A stretch of 64,000 nucleotides of DNA from Halorutilus salinus (GTDB lineage Archaea > Halobacteriota > Halobacteria > Halobacteriales > Halorutilaceae), in the NCBI RefSeq assembly GCF_026242195.1, contig NZ_RKLV01000006.1:1-64000 (forward strand), given 5' to 3'. This document shows, piece after piece, positions 6,138 to 13,191 of the stretch. Position numbers and translations under genes: made by a program. The notes beneath the pieces were generated by a model. The model was not told where the DNA came from. It ran no database searches and was given only the letters and a program-made list of their open reading frames with translations. The stretch's first letter is position 1. Every line of letters begins with the position of its first letter.

Positions 6138-6467
6138 ATGGGGTTCGTAGCCGACGAACACGTACCGAGTGCGGTTATCAACGCGCTCCGTTCCAAAGGC
6201 TACAACGTTCTACACGCACCGGAGGTGTACGCTCAGGGGGACGACGATCCCGAACTTCTCCAAAACTGCGCCAAAGACGGGCGCGTCCTACTAACAAACG
6301 ACAGGGACTTCGTCCGACTCGCCGACGAGAAGGAACACTCCGGCGTCATAATCTACACCGACCAGAAACGACCGCCGCGTGAGGTGCTGAGGGCTGTCAT
6401 ACGGATAGACGATGCATACTCGGGTAACCTCAAAAACAGAACCGTCTGGCTCGGAGGTTGGGTATGA
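6138..6467 (+). CDS. DUF5615 PIN-like toxin, copy 1
   Basis: A 109-residue protein with the DUF5615 layout: FVADEHVPSAVINALRSKGY at the N-terminus (acidic catalytic D-E), then GRVLLTNDRDFVRLA (TNDxDF motif) and GVIIYTDQ. These are predicted RNases of the VapC45/Mut7-C PIN-like group. It directly follows its DUF433 partner. The stop overlaps an ATG (6464) that begins a small reading frame running through the repeat. Confidence 0.85.
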   Translation: MGFVADEHVPSAVINALRSKGYNVLHAPEVYAQGDDDPELLQNCAKDGRVLLTNDRDFVRLADEKEHSGVIIYTDQKRPPREVLRAVIRIDDAYSGNLKNRTVWLGGWV

Positions 6468-6589
6468 CCGAACACCTCGACCACGAACCTGAACGGAACG
6501 GTATACTCGACTTCTTCGAAGCGCCGAACCGCGCTACGTACGTCGTCCCTCCGCGTAAGCTACGCGCTCTGCCGCCGGCGGAGTCTTGA
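6464..6589 (+). CDS. Micro-ORF running through the inter-cassette element
   Basis: ATG overlaps the toxin stop (ATGA). The 41-residue frame begins MTEHLDHEPERNGILDFFE and ends PPRKLRALPPAES. The second half is the translated dispersed element. Partly similar readings occur at 8.4 kb (EHLDAEP), 10,720 (PPNRAAYVVP) and 15,134 (GFFEPPNR). Other copies carry frame breaks, so this may be a relic or a by-product of a DNA element rather than a peptide gene. Confidence 0.35.
   Translation: MTEHLDHEPERNGILDFFEAPNRATYVVPPRKLRALPPAES
6515..6583 (+). repeat. Inter-cassette element, full copy (copy D)
   Basis: The cleanest full copy: TTCGAAGCGCCGAACCGCGC, ACGTACGTCGTCCCTCCGCG, an internal GCGTA-AGC-TACGC hairpin, then GCCGCCGGCGGAG closing on CTCCGC. 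Confidence 0.75.
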
Positions 6590-6689
6590 CCAACACGGTA
6601 GACGGGCATGTCCTGAACATGAGTGGGAGATCCTGACGACGGCGACGACCGCCGCCAGTCTTATACAGTCGTATAGCTTAGGTATAGAC

Positions 6690-6923
6690 ATGAGTACCGA
6701 CAGCGAACGTAAACCCGTTCCCGTCTCGCTCCCGTCCGAACTTGTCGAGGAACTCGATACGCTCGTGGAGGAAGGTGTCTTCTCTTCGCGCTCCGACGCG
6801 ATACGGTACGGCGCGCGCCTCGTCATACGCGAGGAGAAACAGCACCAACGTCTGCACGAGCGCGCCGACGACCGCGCCGAGGACGACATACGCGAACGGA
6901 TGGAGCGCAAGAGGGAGTCCTGA
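6690..6923 (+). CDS. vapB: CopG-type (ribbon-helix-helix) antitoxin
   Basis: A 77-residue protein: strand KPVPVSLPSELVEELDTLVE, then EEGVFSSRSDAIRYGARLVI, a classic ribbon-helix-helix, with a charged C-terminal helix. A TATA-like stretch (TATAGCTTAGGTATAG) lies just upstream at about 6672-6687. It is followed four bases later by a PIN toxin at 6928. It is the DNA-binding antitoxin of a VapBC-type pair. Confidence 0.8.
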   Translation: MSTDSERKPVPVSLPSELVEELDTLVEEGVFSSRSDAIRYGARLVIREEKQHQRLHERADDRAEDDIRERMERKRES

Positions 6924-6927
6924 CAGG

Positions 6928-7314
6928 ATGTACCTCGACACCGACGCCGTGCTCGCGCGCCTCAAGGTTGAGGACTGGCTACGGTCGTTCGTCTCGCCCG
7001 ACGTTCTCGAATCTCCGGTTACCTCGACCGCGACGGCTATCGAGGTTCAGTACGTTATGGGGGACGAATGGGAACTCGACAGGCTCACCGAGGTGTCGGA
7101 ACGGATCGCGGACGAGGGTATCGAACTCTCGCCGCTGACACGCGAGAACGTCGAGGCGTCGGAGGAGCTACGCGGGAGGTACGACGCGCTCGGTGTCTTC
7201 GACTCTATACATCTCGGTGTGGCGTGGACGAACGACGAGCCGACACTCTCGACCGACACGCTCTACCCCGACATAGACGAGGTCGAACATATCGACCCAC
7301 GTGATTTAGGATAA
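6928..7314 (+). CDS. vapC: VapC-like PIN toxin
   Basis: A 128-residue PIN protein. MYLDTDAVLARLK gives the first Asp, EVQYVM the conserved Glu region (about residues 40-46), and GVFDSIHLGVAW near residues 91-102 the F-D-S-x-H block common in archaeal VapC. The DEPTLSTDTLYPDID segment supplies the last acidic residue. The start at 6928 is preferred because upstream in-frame sequence overlaps the antitoxin in another frame. Confidence 0.8.
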   Translation: MYLDTDAVLARLKVEDWLRSFVSPDVLESPVTSTATAIEVQYVMGDEWELDRLTEVSERIADEGIELSPLTRENVEASEELRGRYDALGVFDSIHLGVAWTNDEPTLSTDTLYPDIDEVEHIDPRDLG

Positions 7315-7317
7315 AGA

Positions 7318-7413
7318 ATGAGCGACAGCTTCGAGGGTTTCGACGAATCCGGCGTGAAAGGTAGGATGGTAGAATGGCTGAAAAAGATGGTTCGCCGACG
7401 TCACCGGGGATAA
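7318..7413 (+). CDS. Possible 31-residue basic peptide
   Basis: Begins four bases after the vapC stop: MSDSFEGFDESGVKGRMVEW then LKKMVRRRHRG. It has an acidic first half and a strongly basic amphipathic end. It may be a remnant of a larger gene or a coupled micro-ORF. There is no homology I recognise. Confidence 0.25.
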   Translation: MSDSFEGFDESGVKGRMVEWLKKMVRRRHRG

Positions 7414-7580
7414 CCGAGAGGGGCGAATACTCAGTTTCAGCGTACGTTCGCGCTGGGTCGTGGAACGACGCCGTCCGCGAGGCGGATTAAGAGCCACATG
7501 CCGAACCCGGGACCGGTTCTTGCGGGCAAGAGGCGGGAGGTGATGAGTACAAGAGGTATAGCGAGAACCGGAGAGATATG
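7414..7580. other. Degenerate stretch between cassettes
   Basis: No intact gene. The minus strand has a hydrophobic open reading (SPVLAIPLVLITSRLLPART and on to about 7437) that could be a broken membrane segment, but there is no start or family signal to support it. Confidence 0.25.
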
Positions 7581-7624
7581 GTACGTCGTCCCTCCGCGTC
7601 GTCTACGCGCTCTACCACCAACGG
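7581..7624 (+). repeat. Inter-cassette element, partial copy (copy E)
   Basis: Reads GTACGTCGTCCCTCCGCG, TCGTCTACGCGCTCTACCAC, with the final GGCGGAG replaced by CAACGGATC. The left half is absent. Confidence 0.55.
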
Positions 7625-7722
7625 ATCCGTGACAGTCCCGGAAAGCCGTCCACCTTTCGACCCGGTGCCGACCCAACCAAAGAGGTATACCTAAACACCA
7701 CCTTCTATTGTACAGGGACAGT

Positions 7723-7959
7723 ATGAGTCAGAGCATCAGACGCGAGGATACCGCCGAAGGCGTCACGGTAATCGACGAAAGAACCGGCGAGAAGGTCACC
7801 GCCGAGACGTACGTCGAGGCTCTTGAGGAACTCGCACAGCATCTAAGCAACCTCGCTACGCTCAATAGGCTCTTCGACGACGTACAGAAAAGGTTTGACG
7901 AGACAGGTACCACCGAGGACGACGTCGAGGAGGCTATAGAGTGGGCGAGAGATCGGTAG
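7723..7959 (+). CDS. Antitoxin of a COG1569-type pair
   Basis: A 78-residue protein starting MSQSIRREDTAEGVTVIDER. A short N-terminal strand pair (GVTVIDERTGEKVTAETY) leads into helical, acidic sequence, a layout seen in antitoxins next to PIN_3 toxins. It overlaps the toxin start at 7941 by 19 bases. The start at ATG 7723 was chosen over 7708 because the latter adds an unlike pentapeptide. The family is inferred mainly from its partner. Confidence 0.6.
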   Translation: MSQSIRREDTAEGVTVIDERTGEKVTAETYVEALEELAQHLSNLATLNRLFDDVQKRFDETGTTEDDVEEAIEWARDR

Positions 7960-8372
7960 TCTACGACACGAACACCGTCGTATCGGCTCTGGAGTTCGGA
8001 GGAACCCCACAGACAGCCCTTCTTACAGGATTCACGCGGGTATGGGACATGTACTTCTCAAAGGAGATACTGTCCGAAATCGAGCGTGTCATGCGGTACG
8101 ACAAGATACCGGTTAGGGAAGATGAGTCGGAACTGTTTCTCACGGTTATGCGGGATGAAGGGGTACCCGTTGAACCTAAGGTTTCGGTAGATGAGTCCGA
8201 TGACCCGGATGACAACAAGTTCTTGGAGTGTGCCTTTGAAGCCAACGCACAGTACCTCGTTTCCGGCGACAGCGACCTACTCGAACTCGGGAAGTTCCGA
8301 GGTACTGAAGTAGTCACCCCGGACGGGTTTCTCGGACAGCAGGACGAGGGTTCACGGCTAACAAACTCGTAG
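7941..8372 (+). CDS. PIN-domain toxin, COG1569/PIN_3 type
   Basis: A 143-residue protein with a GTG start inside the antitoxin. The signature is SVVYDTNTVVSALEFGGTPQ (DTNVLVSAL pattern), then YFSKEILSEIERVMRYDKI, DDPDDNKFLECAFEANAQYL (D-DDN-FLE-A) and VSGDSDLLEL (SGD-DLL). All four PIN blocks are present, so it is probably active. COG1569 members are 'putative TA system toxin component, PIN family'. Confidence 0.85.
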   Translation: MGERSVVYDTNTVVSALEFGGTPQTALLTGFTRVWDMYFSKEILSEIERVMRYDKIPVREDESELFLTVMRDEGVPVEPKVSVDESDDPDDNKFLECAFEANAQYLVSGDSDLLELGKFRGTEVVTPDGFLGQQDEGSRLTNS

Positions 8373-8459
8373 GGTGTGACGTTATCAGACCATTTAGAAA
8401 CCGTCTTCTTCTAATACAGCTCGAACACCTCGACGCCGAACCCGACGACGACGCACGGC

Positions 8460-8530
8460 TTTTCCGGCGCGCCGAACCGCGCAACCTTCGTCGTCCCTCC
8501 GCGTAAACCCCGCGCACTGCGCCGACGGAG
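8460..8530 (+). repeat. Inter-cassette element, full copy (copy F)
   Basis: Contains CGCCGAACCGCGC, TCGTCGTCCCTCCGCG, AAACCCCGCGCACTGCGCCG and ACGGAG. Upstream bases 8427-8459 encode EHLDAEPDDDARL, similar to the micro-ORF at 6464 and to bases just before copy M. Confidence 0.7.
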
Positions 8531-8587
8531 CCGTGAACCCGAGAAGCCCTCGTTACCCTTATTTGCCTGTAAACGAGACATATACAT

Positions 8588-8818
8588 GTGACCACCAAGA
8601 CCGTGCGCCTTGATGAGGACGTCTACGAGATGCTCGCGGAGCGCAAACGCGACGACGAGACCTTTTCGGAAGCCGTCGAAAGGCTCGTCGGCGGCAGACC
8701 ACTAGTCGAACTCGACGGGGTGTATACCGAGGACGAGGTACGCGAGATAGAGCAAGCGTTGGATGACAAATACGAACGCGAAAGAAAAGAGCGTATCTCG
8801 GAGACACAGCGACGGTGA
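8588..8818 (+). CDS. vapB: VapB-type antitoxin (DUF7557-like), copy 1
   Basis: A 76-residue protein with a GTG start: TKTVRLDEDVYEMLAERKRD then DETFSEAVERLVGG, the standard haloarchaeal VapB opening, followed by a charged C-terminal helix. The stop overlaps the GTG of the toxin (GTGA at 8815). It is a paralog of 16153. Confidence 0.8.
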   Translation: MTTKTVRLDEDVYEMLAERKRDDETFSEAVERLVGGRPLVELDGVYTEDEVREIEQALDDKYERERKERISETQRR

Positions 8819-9204
8819 TACTCGACACGACGTTTCTCCATGACCTCATGTACGGCGAGGATAACGCTGTCGAGAAGGCACGCGAACTCGACGAAAGCGG
8901 AAACGTTTCTCTTTCCTCCATGACGGTCTATGAACTCTACTACGGCGTTGGCTACACTGACAAAGGAAGTGGCGAAAAAGAAAAGATAGACTCGGTGATA
9001 GGCTCCAAACAGGTTCTGCCCGCAGATGCACCTGTAATGAGGAAGGCGGGGAGGATAGACGGAAAACTCTCAAGAGATGGCGAAAAGGTCGGACAGGCTG
9101 ATACCGTAATCGGTGCGACGGGTGTACTGCACGACAGACCGGTTCTAACGCGGAACGTCGCCGAGTTCGAACGTATTCCGGAACTGGAAGTCGAAACGTA
9201 CTAA
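8815..9204 (+). CDS. vapC: VapC PIN toxin, copy 1
   Basis: A 129-residue PIN protein: MILDTTFLHDLMYGEDNAVE (first Asp), SSMTVYELYYGVG (conserved Glu), GKLSRDGEKVGQADTVIGAT (third acidic site) and VLTRNVAEFERIPELEVETY. The GTG start at 8815 overlaps the antitoxin stop. It shares the layout and C-terminus (EVETY) with the toxin at 16377, so the two are old duplicates or frequent cassette types. Confidence 0.85.
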   Translation: MILDTTFLHDLMYGEDNAVEKARELDESGNVSLSSMTVYELYYGVGYTDKGSGEKEKIDSVIGSKQVLPADAPVMRKAGRIDGKLSRDGEKVGQADTVIGATGVLHDRPVLTRNVAEFERIPELEVETY

Positions 9205-9220
9205 CCGAACGATGTGCCGT

Positions 9221-9257
9221 TTCGCCGCGTAAGCTACGAGCACTGCCGCCGGCGGAG
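9221..9257 (+). repeat. Inter-cassette element, right half (copy G)
   Basis: Reads TTCGCCGCGTAAGCTACGAG, CACTGCCGCCGGCGGAG. It retains the GCGTA-AGC-TACG hairpin and the CCGCCGGCGG palindrome. Confidence 0.65.
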
Positions 9258-9274
9258 GGGGGCTAACGGAGTAT

Positions 9275-9289
9275 ATAGCCGCCAGCTAT
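9275..9289. promoter_or_regulatory. Operator-like palindrome upstream of intact vapB
   Basis: ATAGC-CGCCA-GCTAT is a perfect inverted repeat. The same 15 bases occur at 13192-13206 before the broken vapB copy, with the same downstream TGGGTGTCTTTGACAGAACC. It is probably the autoregulatory site of this VapB family. Confidence 0.5.
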
Positions 9290-9354
9290 GATGGGTGTCT
9301 TTGACAGAACCCGGTACGAACCCTTTTACTACTCAAGCACCAATTTCATTCAAG

Positions 9355-9549
9355 ATGAGCGAAAGCACCGACACAGCTGAACTTGGTCGTCGTCTACTTC
9401 AGAGGTCACGTACAGAACCGTTAAGGTCGAAGATGGAGGGCTTCGCCAAAAGACACGGAAAGACCGACCAAGACCTGAAAGACCTGCGAAGGAACGGTGG
9501 AAAAGACCTGTCCGAGATTGTCGACGAAGGACGCCAAGAAAGGGTTTAG
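9355..9549 (+). CDS. vapB: VapB-like antitoxin, intact locus
   Basis: A 64-residue charged protein, MSESTDTAELGRRLLQRS through GGKDLSEIVDEGRQERV. It is the parent type of the orphan at 3542 and of two frameshifted copies at 13271 and 16795. It abuts its toxin: stop at 9547-9549, ATG at 9550. A longer in-frame start at 9295 (TTG) is not conserved among copies and runs through the operator region, so 9355 is preferred. Confidence 0.75.
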   Translation: MSESTDTAELGRRLLQRSRTEPLRSKMEGFAKRHGKTDQDLKDLRRNGGKDLSEIVDEGRQERV

Positions 9550-9984
9550 ATGAACCACCTGTTCTTCGATACCTCCGCGCTTGTCAAGAGGTACTACGAG
9601 GAAGACGGTACGGAAGCCGTGGACGCTCTCGTCGAAGAAGAACAGAATCAGGTGATTATCAGCTCACTTTCCGTCATAGAGTCTGCGTCGGCGTTCCGTA
9701 GAAAACATAACCGCGGAGAGCTATCCCAAGACCGCGTGAATCTACTACTCTCCGAGTTCTTCGAGGAGGCGTTAGACGGGTTCGCTATCGTTCCTTTGGA
9801 AGAGCCTATTACGGAGTACTCATTTGACCTGATACTCGAAGAGGATCTACGAACCCTCGATAGTCTACAGCTGTCAACAGCTCTCTCGGTAGACAGTGGA
9901 GGTATGGTCTTTGTCTCAGCGGACAGGAAGCTCAACAAGGTGGCGAACAGGTGTGGACTCGAAACGCGGAATCCTACAGACTGA
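9550..9984 (+). CDS. vapC: VapC PIN toxin, intact
   Basis: A 144-residue PIN protein: MNHLFFDTSALVKRYYEEDG (first Asp), SSLSVIESASAFRRKHNRGE (Glu), EDLRTLDSLQLSTAL (the D-SLQL block with Asp) and GGMVFVSADRKL (last Asp). All four acidic positions are present. The first 16 codons match the dead remnant at 3737. It immediately follows its antitoxin. Confidence 0.85.
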   Translation: MNHLFFDTSALVKRYYEEDGTEAVDALVEEEQNQVIISSLSVIESASAFRRKHNRGELSQDRVNLLLSEFFEEALDGFAIVPLEEPITEYSFDLILEEDLRTLDSLQLSTALSVDSGGMVFVSADRKLNKVANRCGLETRNPTD

Positions 9985-9993
9985 TACTCTCTG

Positions 9994-10058
9994 CGAAACC
10001 GCAACCGCGCCACTACGCCGTCCCTCCGCGTAAGCTACGCGCTCTACCTCCGGTGGAG
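9994..10058 (+). repeat. Inter-cassette element, full copy (copy H)
   Basis: Contains CAACCGCGCCACTACGCC, GTCCCTCCGCGTAAGCTACG and CTCTACCTCCGGTGGAG. The right flank GACCAGCGGTG and GTCGGTAAACGC match the sequence after copy C. Confidence 0.7.
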
Positions 10059-10115
10059 ACCAGCGGTGAAAAGAGTCGGTAAACGCTTAAACCTGAGCGG
10101 GGCTAAGATACGGAC

Positions 10116-10391
10116 ATGACCATCGTAAAGACAGAGGACACGCTCGGCGGAAAGCCGAGACTCGAAGGCAGACGCATATCTGTTCTCCAGATAGCCGAGA
10201 TGGTGATAGACGCCGGAAGGTCGCCGGAGCGCGTCACCGACGAACTCGAAATAGGACTCGACGAGGTACACGAGGCTCTCGCGTACTACTACAGGAACAT
10301 CGACGAGATGAACGAGCTACGTGAGAGGAAACGAGAGTTACGCGAGCGAATAAAGGAGAACTCTAACGCACCGGAGAAGGCGGACCGATAG
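10116..10391 (+). CDS. DUF433 antitoxin, copy 2
   Basis: A 91-residue DUF433 protein: MTIVKTEDTLGGKPRLEGRR, QIAEMVIDAGRSPERVTDEL, DEVHEALAYYYRNIDEM. It is closely similar to 5862 in protein, promoter and upstream repeat, so the two loci are duplicates that have diverged mostly in the C-terminal tail. A gap of two bases precedes the toxin start. Confidence 0.85.
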   Translation: MTIVKTEDTLGGKPRLEGRRISVLQIAEMVIDAGRSPERVTDELEIGLDEVHEALAYYYRNIDEMNELRERKRELRERIKENSNAPEKADR

Positions 10392-10393
10392 CG

Positions 10394-10723
10394 GTGTTCG
10401 AACTCGTCGCCGACGAGAACGTTCCGACGCCGGTCGTCGAAGCCCTACGGTCGAACGGCTACGAGGTACACCGCGCACAGGAGGAGTACGGACAGGGGAC
10501 CGCCGACGGCGAGATACTCGAAGCCTGTGCCGACGAAGGACGCGTGATACTCACGAACGACAACGACTTCGCTCTGCTCGTTGAGGATGCCGAACACGCC
10601 GGAGTCGTGGTCTACAACGACCAAAACCTCCGCACCCGCGAGATTCTGAGGGGCGTGGTGAGTATAGACAACGCCTACGACAGCCCCGAAAACCAGCTTG
10701 AATGGCTTGAAGGATGGATATGA
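10394..10723 (+). CDS. DUF5615 PIN-like toxin, copy 2
   Basis: A 109-residue toxin with a GTG start, like 6138: FELVADENVPTPVVEALRSN, GRVILTNDNDFALLV and AGVVVYNDQNLRTREI. The catalytic D-E and TNDxDF motifs are intact. The stop overlaps an ATG at 10720, exactly as in copy 1, again opening a short frame into the inter-cassette element. Confidence 0.85.
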   Translation: MFELVADENVPTPVVEALRSNGYEVHRAQEEYGQGTADGEILEACADEGRVILTNDNDFALLVEDAEHAGVVVYNDQNLRTREILRGVVSIDNAYDSPENQLEWLEGWI

Positions 10724-10779
10724 TCAGGCATCTTACTTCTCTCGAACCGCCCAACCGCGCGGCGTACGTCGTCCCTTGA
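10720..10779 (+). CDS. Micro-ORF into the inter-cassette element (19 residues)
   Basis: ATG overlaps the toxin stop; the frame reads MIRHLTSLEPPNRAAYVVP and stops. It matches the PPNRA-YVVP part of the 41-residue micro-ORF at 6464, then is cut by a TGA at the element break. Conservation of the ATGA overlap at both DUF5615 loci is notable; function is unproven. Confidence 0.3.
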   Translation: MIRHLTSLEPPNRAAYVVP

Positions 10780-10783
10780 CCAC
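10741..10783 (+). repeat. Inter-cassette element, left half (copy I)
   Basis: Reads CTCGAACCGCCCAACCGCGC then GGCGTACGTCGTCCCT, breaking off where CCGCGTAAGC would follow. Confidence 0.65.
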
Positions 10784-10882
10784 CGCGGGAACCGTTCCCC
10801 CTCAGTCAAAAGGGATTGTGGGACTAGATACGCGTAGCCCGTGAACAGCGGAAGGATAGAAAGAACTCGTTTCTACAGCAGA

Positions 10883-10897
10883 AAAGATATATACCAC
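10883..10897 (+). promoter_or_regulatory. TATA-type promoter for the AT-rich pair
   Basis: AAAAGATATATACC lies about 20-30 bases before the ATG at 10916, fitting a leaderless start there rather than at the GTG at 10841. Confidence 0.5.
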
Positions 10898-10915
10898 AAC
10901 CACCTACTACCGCGT

Positions 10916-11887
10916 ATGCTGACGCTCGGAGAAGAAGATGAATTAGTTGAGGATATAAAAGAGGGGATTCAGATAGCGATGGATAGAACGGGATTTGAAG
11001 GGGAGATAGATCGAATTAAGCTCAATAAGCTAGTATATCTAGCGATCCGAGATAACAGTGTCCCGATAACTTATGGGTGGTATAAATATGGACCCTCACC
11101 TGTGAATGCCAATCAGTCTTGGAATGGGGGGATTCAGCCTAAGGCTATGCAAGATATTTATACTCCTGACGAGGCTAGAATGCCAGGGAAAAAGAGGAAT
11201 GCACCTAACCCTCGCGAATATTCTTACTACTTTGAGGACTTAGATAGCTTCCAGAACATTCTACAAGAGGAAACTAAGGAATATCTGATAGACTTCTATT
11301 TTGAAAACGCTCCGGAGGGGTACTGTGATCTATATATAGCCTGTGCGGAGTTCCAGCAGGAAATAGACGAGATACACGGTTCAAGAGACTGGCATTCTGA
11401 TTCTGAGAGATACATTAGAAGTATCTCTGAGAAATATCCACGAGTCATGTATGAAGTTCGTACAAACCCAGTTCTTGATGAGTCAGTAGATAACATGCAG
11501 CAATACGGTGAGGTATTGGAGACGGTGATTAAATCTGCCTCAGATGAATCTGAAATATCACATCAACAACAGCGATATATAGATACGCTAATCGGTAAGT
11601 TCTACGGAGAAGCATGGAGGCACGTAGCACTACTAATCTCTCGAGAGACTGTTCACCTATCTCCTGGAGAAAACAAGAGTAAATTGAAAAACAGTATAGA
11701 GAACGATCTGCAGACTCTCAGAACAAGTTATCAAGACGAGTTAGATAGTCTGCGTGAGAGAGCACACGAATACAATTTAGATAACCTCTCCCCGACTAAT
11801 TGGACAACCGAAAATGCGAACCAACATCCGGTTGATGAACGACTTGACGAGATAGAGAATGATAAAACAGCAAGTCTAATTGAATGA
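10916..11887 (+). CDS. Possible SocA/Panacea-like protein of an AT-rich pair
   Basis: A 323-residue protein from MLTLGEEDELVEDIKEGI; the in-frame GTG at 10841 is less likely because of the TATA box at 10883-10897. Near residues 34-60 the segment IKLNKLVYLAIRDNSV, PITYGWYKYGPSPVN resembles the 'KLQKLLY----------F-A---GP' core of Panacea (DUF4065/SocA-like) domains, known as antitoxins to many toxin folds. The rest is helical. Base composition is clearly more AT-rich than the neighbours. It overlaps the next gene by four bases. The family call is tentative. Confidence 0.45.
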   Translation: MLTLGEEDELVEDIKEGIQIAMDRTGFEGEIDRIKLNKLVYLAIRDNSVPITYGWYKYGPSPVNANQSWNGGIQPKAMQDIYTPDEARMPGKKRNAPNPREYSYYFEDLDSFQNILQEETKEYLIDFYFENAPEGYCDLYIACAEFQQEIDEIHGSRDWHSDSERYIRSISEKYPRVMYEVRTNPVLDESVDNMQQYGEVLETVIKSASDESEISHQQQRYIDTLIGKFYGEAWRHVALLISRETVHLSPGENKSKLKNSIENDLQTLRTSYQDELDSLRERAHEYNLDNLSPTNWTTENANQHPVDERLDEIENDKTASLIE

Positions 11888-12342
11888 CCACTCGACATTC
11901 CCTTTCTGATGATTCTGAAAGTGCGTTAATTATTGAAAAGTCGGCGAAGGATAATTTAGAGGGTGAATTAAAAAAGAAGACTAACGAAAAGAGAAATTTC
12001 TTCAAGAGACTGAGGAGCGAATTTCTTGACGGAGATGTCCCGGAGAATTGCGTGGAAAAAATCTATAAAGGCGTGGACAGTCTCGTGCAATTCCGTGCAG
12101 GAAATGAGATGCGCGGATACTGCGTGTATACGGATAGTGTTCCTTCTTACAATATACTCTATATATTCGAAATCACGGATCACAAATACAGTAAATATGA
12201 ATTAAGTAAGTATGATGCTCGAGCAGGTAAAACTCTTGAGGAATTAGATAACCTCTCAAATACGGAAGAGGTTGAACAGTATCTTGCGAATAACAATGCC
12301 CACTATTCCGAAGATATTAAAGAATATATACAGAGTATTTGA
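11884..12342 (+). CDS. Possible RelE-fold toxin partner
   Basis: A 152-residue protein coupled to the gene before it (ATGA at 11884). A charged, lysine-rich N-terminal helix leads to the segment YKGVDSLVQFRAGNEMRGYC, VYTDSVPSYNILYIFEI, TDHKYSKYEL, which resembles the RelE pattern 'l-g---l-RfRaGdyR-vy------i-il-i--H---Y'. If so, it is an mRNA-cleaving toxin controlled by the upstream protein. It is AT-rich like its partner, suggesting joint recent transfer. Medium to low certainty. Confidence 0.45.
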   Translation: MTTRHSLSDDSESALIIEKSAKDNLEGELKKKTNEKRNFFKRLRSEFLDGDVPENCVEKIYKGVDSLVQFRAGNEMRGYCVYTDSVPSYNILYIFEITDHKYSKYELSKYDARAGKTLEELDNLSNTEEVEQYLANNNAHYSEDIKEYIQSI

Positions 12343-12361
12343 CCTGAACTAATGAACCGTG

Positions 12362-12505
12362 CTACAGAACCGGATTCCTAGGGGGTGTGAGTTTCTTTTC
12401 TAGCTCCTCTGAAGCCTTTACCATTTTCTCAAACAACCCTACATATCGATCAAACTCAGGAGTGGGATCATCTACATCTAGAAGAGAGGTCTCGTTTAGG
12501 CTCAT
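12362..12505 (-). CDS. Small acidic protein, 47 residues
   Basis: MSLNETSLLDVDDPTPEFDR and so on to KKLTPPRNPVL. A TATTTAGAAG-type box lies about 25 bases upstream on the minus strand (near 12530). It is convergent to the AT-rich pair and shares its lower GC. No family is recognised; it could be an orphan antitoxin or a small regulator. Confidence 0.4.
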   Translation of the reverse strand: MSLNETSLLDVDDPTPEFDRYVGLFEKMVKASEELEKKLTPPRNPVL

Positions 12506-12671
12506 GTGAAACATATCTAGCTATCTCTTCTAAATAGCACCCGTTTACAAGATACTGAAGAGGATCCGGACCCTCTTCCGTACCGTACCCGGCATCGGCG
12601 CGTGGCACACTAAGACTGACCAGCGCACTCGTATCCGCTACCACGGAGCCTAACCGGGGACGGCTACTCAT
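12468..12671 (-). pseudogene. VapC PIN toxin remnant
   Basis: The first 36 or so codons look like a PIN N-terminus (SVVADTSALVSLSVPRADAG, then DPLQYLVNGC). The frame then runs into unrelated sequence and stops at 67 codons, with no later PIN motifs. Its start overlaps the antitoxin stop by four bases. The toxin is dead by truncation. Confidence 0.6.
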
Positions 12672-13015
12672 CTTCCATCAGCCGTGGTACCCTCGCCCTC
12701 GTAGATATCAACGTCCTCAGGAGGGGAAACATCGAGGGCTTCGTCCTGCAGATCCGACTTGAGGAGACGGTGAGCATCCTCGGCACCGACCAGCTGTTTG
12801 ACCGTCTCGAAACCGATCCTGTCGTCGTAGTACCTGTCTGCGACGAGTTCCTGAAAGCTCTCGCTCTCGGCGGTCTCTTCAAGGTACTCACGGATGGCTT
12901 CGACGAGGAGATCCGTGCGGTCTTTGTCGAAGATATCGGCTACCGAGTCCAACCGCTCAACGAGATACTCCGGAGACTGAAACTGAACCCGTTAGGGATC
13001 CTCACCGATACTCAT
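12668..13015 (-). pseudogene. VapB antitoxin with nonsense codon 8
   Basis: From the ATG at 13013-13015 the frame reads MSIGEDP then TAA, and continues RVQFQSPEYLVERLDSVADI, FDKDRTDLLVEAIREYLEET, a ribbon-helix-helix antitoxin, to the stop at 12668. Translation could restart at TTG 12952 (94 residues) but would lose the DNA-binding strand. A TATA-like TAATATAATAAG lies upstream at about 13040-13051. With the truncated toxin, the whole module is decayed. Confidence 0.6.
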
Positions 13016-13051
13016 CTTATATGAGAGTTTTGCGCACAGGCTTATTATATT

Positions 13052-13190
13052 AACGGGAGTTTGCCTCCGCTGTTCACTTGCCCTGAAGCCGAGGACGTTG
13101 AACGTGATCGATCTGTCCAACGTCCACTCCGGTCTGGAGCTTGAACAGGAGTCCACCGACGAGCCCCGCCGCAAACGGCGGAGAAGATGA
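13052..13190. other. Degenerate stretch with hairpin (element copy J)
   Basis: No intact gene. Bases 13166-13183 read CCGCCG-CAAA-CGGCGG followed by AG, resembling only the end of the inter-cassette element. A short charged open reading before it could be an antitoxin tail but cannot be assigned. Confidence 0.35.
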
Positions 13191-13191
13191 C

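Noticed and set aside
6515-6583. tRNA-like structure on the minus strand of the inter-cassette element
   Set aside because: GGCAGAGC and GGTTCG occur on the reverse strand, but arm lengths and acceptor ends do not fit a tRNA in any copy.
7437-7676. Minus-strand membrane-protein gene
   Set aside because: It has a hydrophobic stretch but an Arg/Gly-rich start through the inter-cassette element and no recognisable family; at best a broken fragment.
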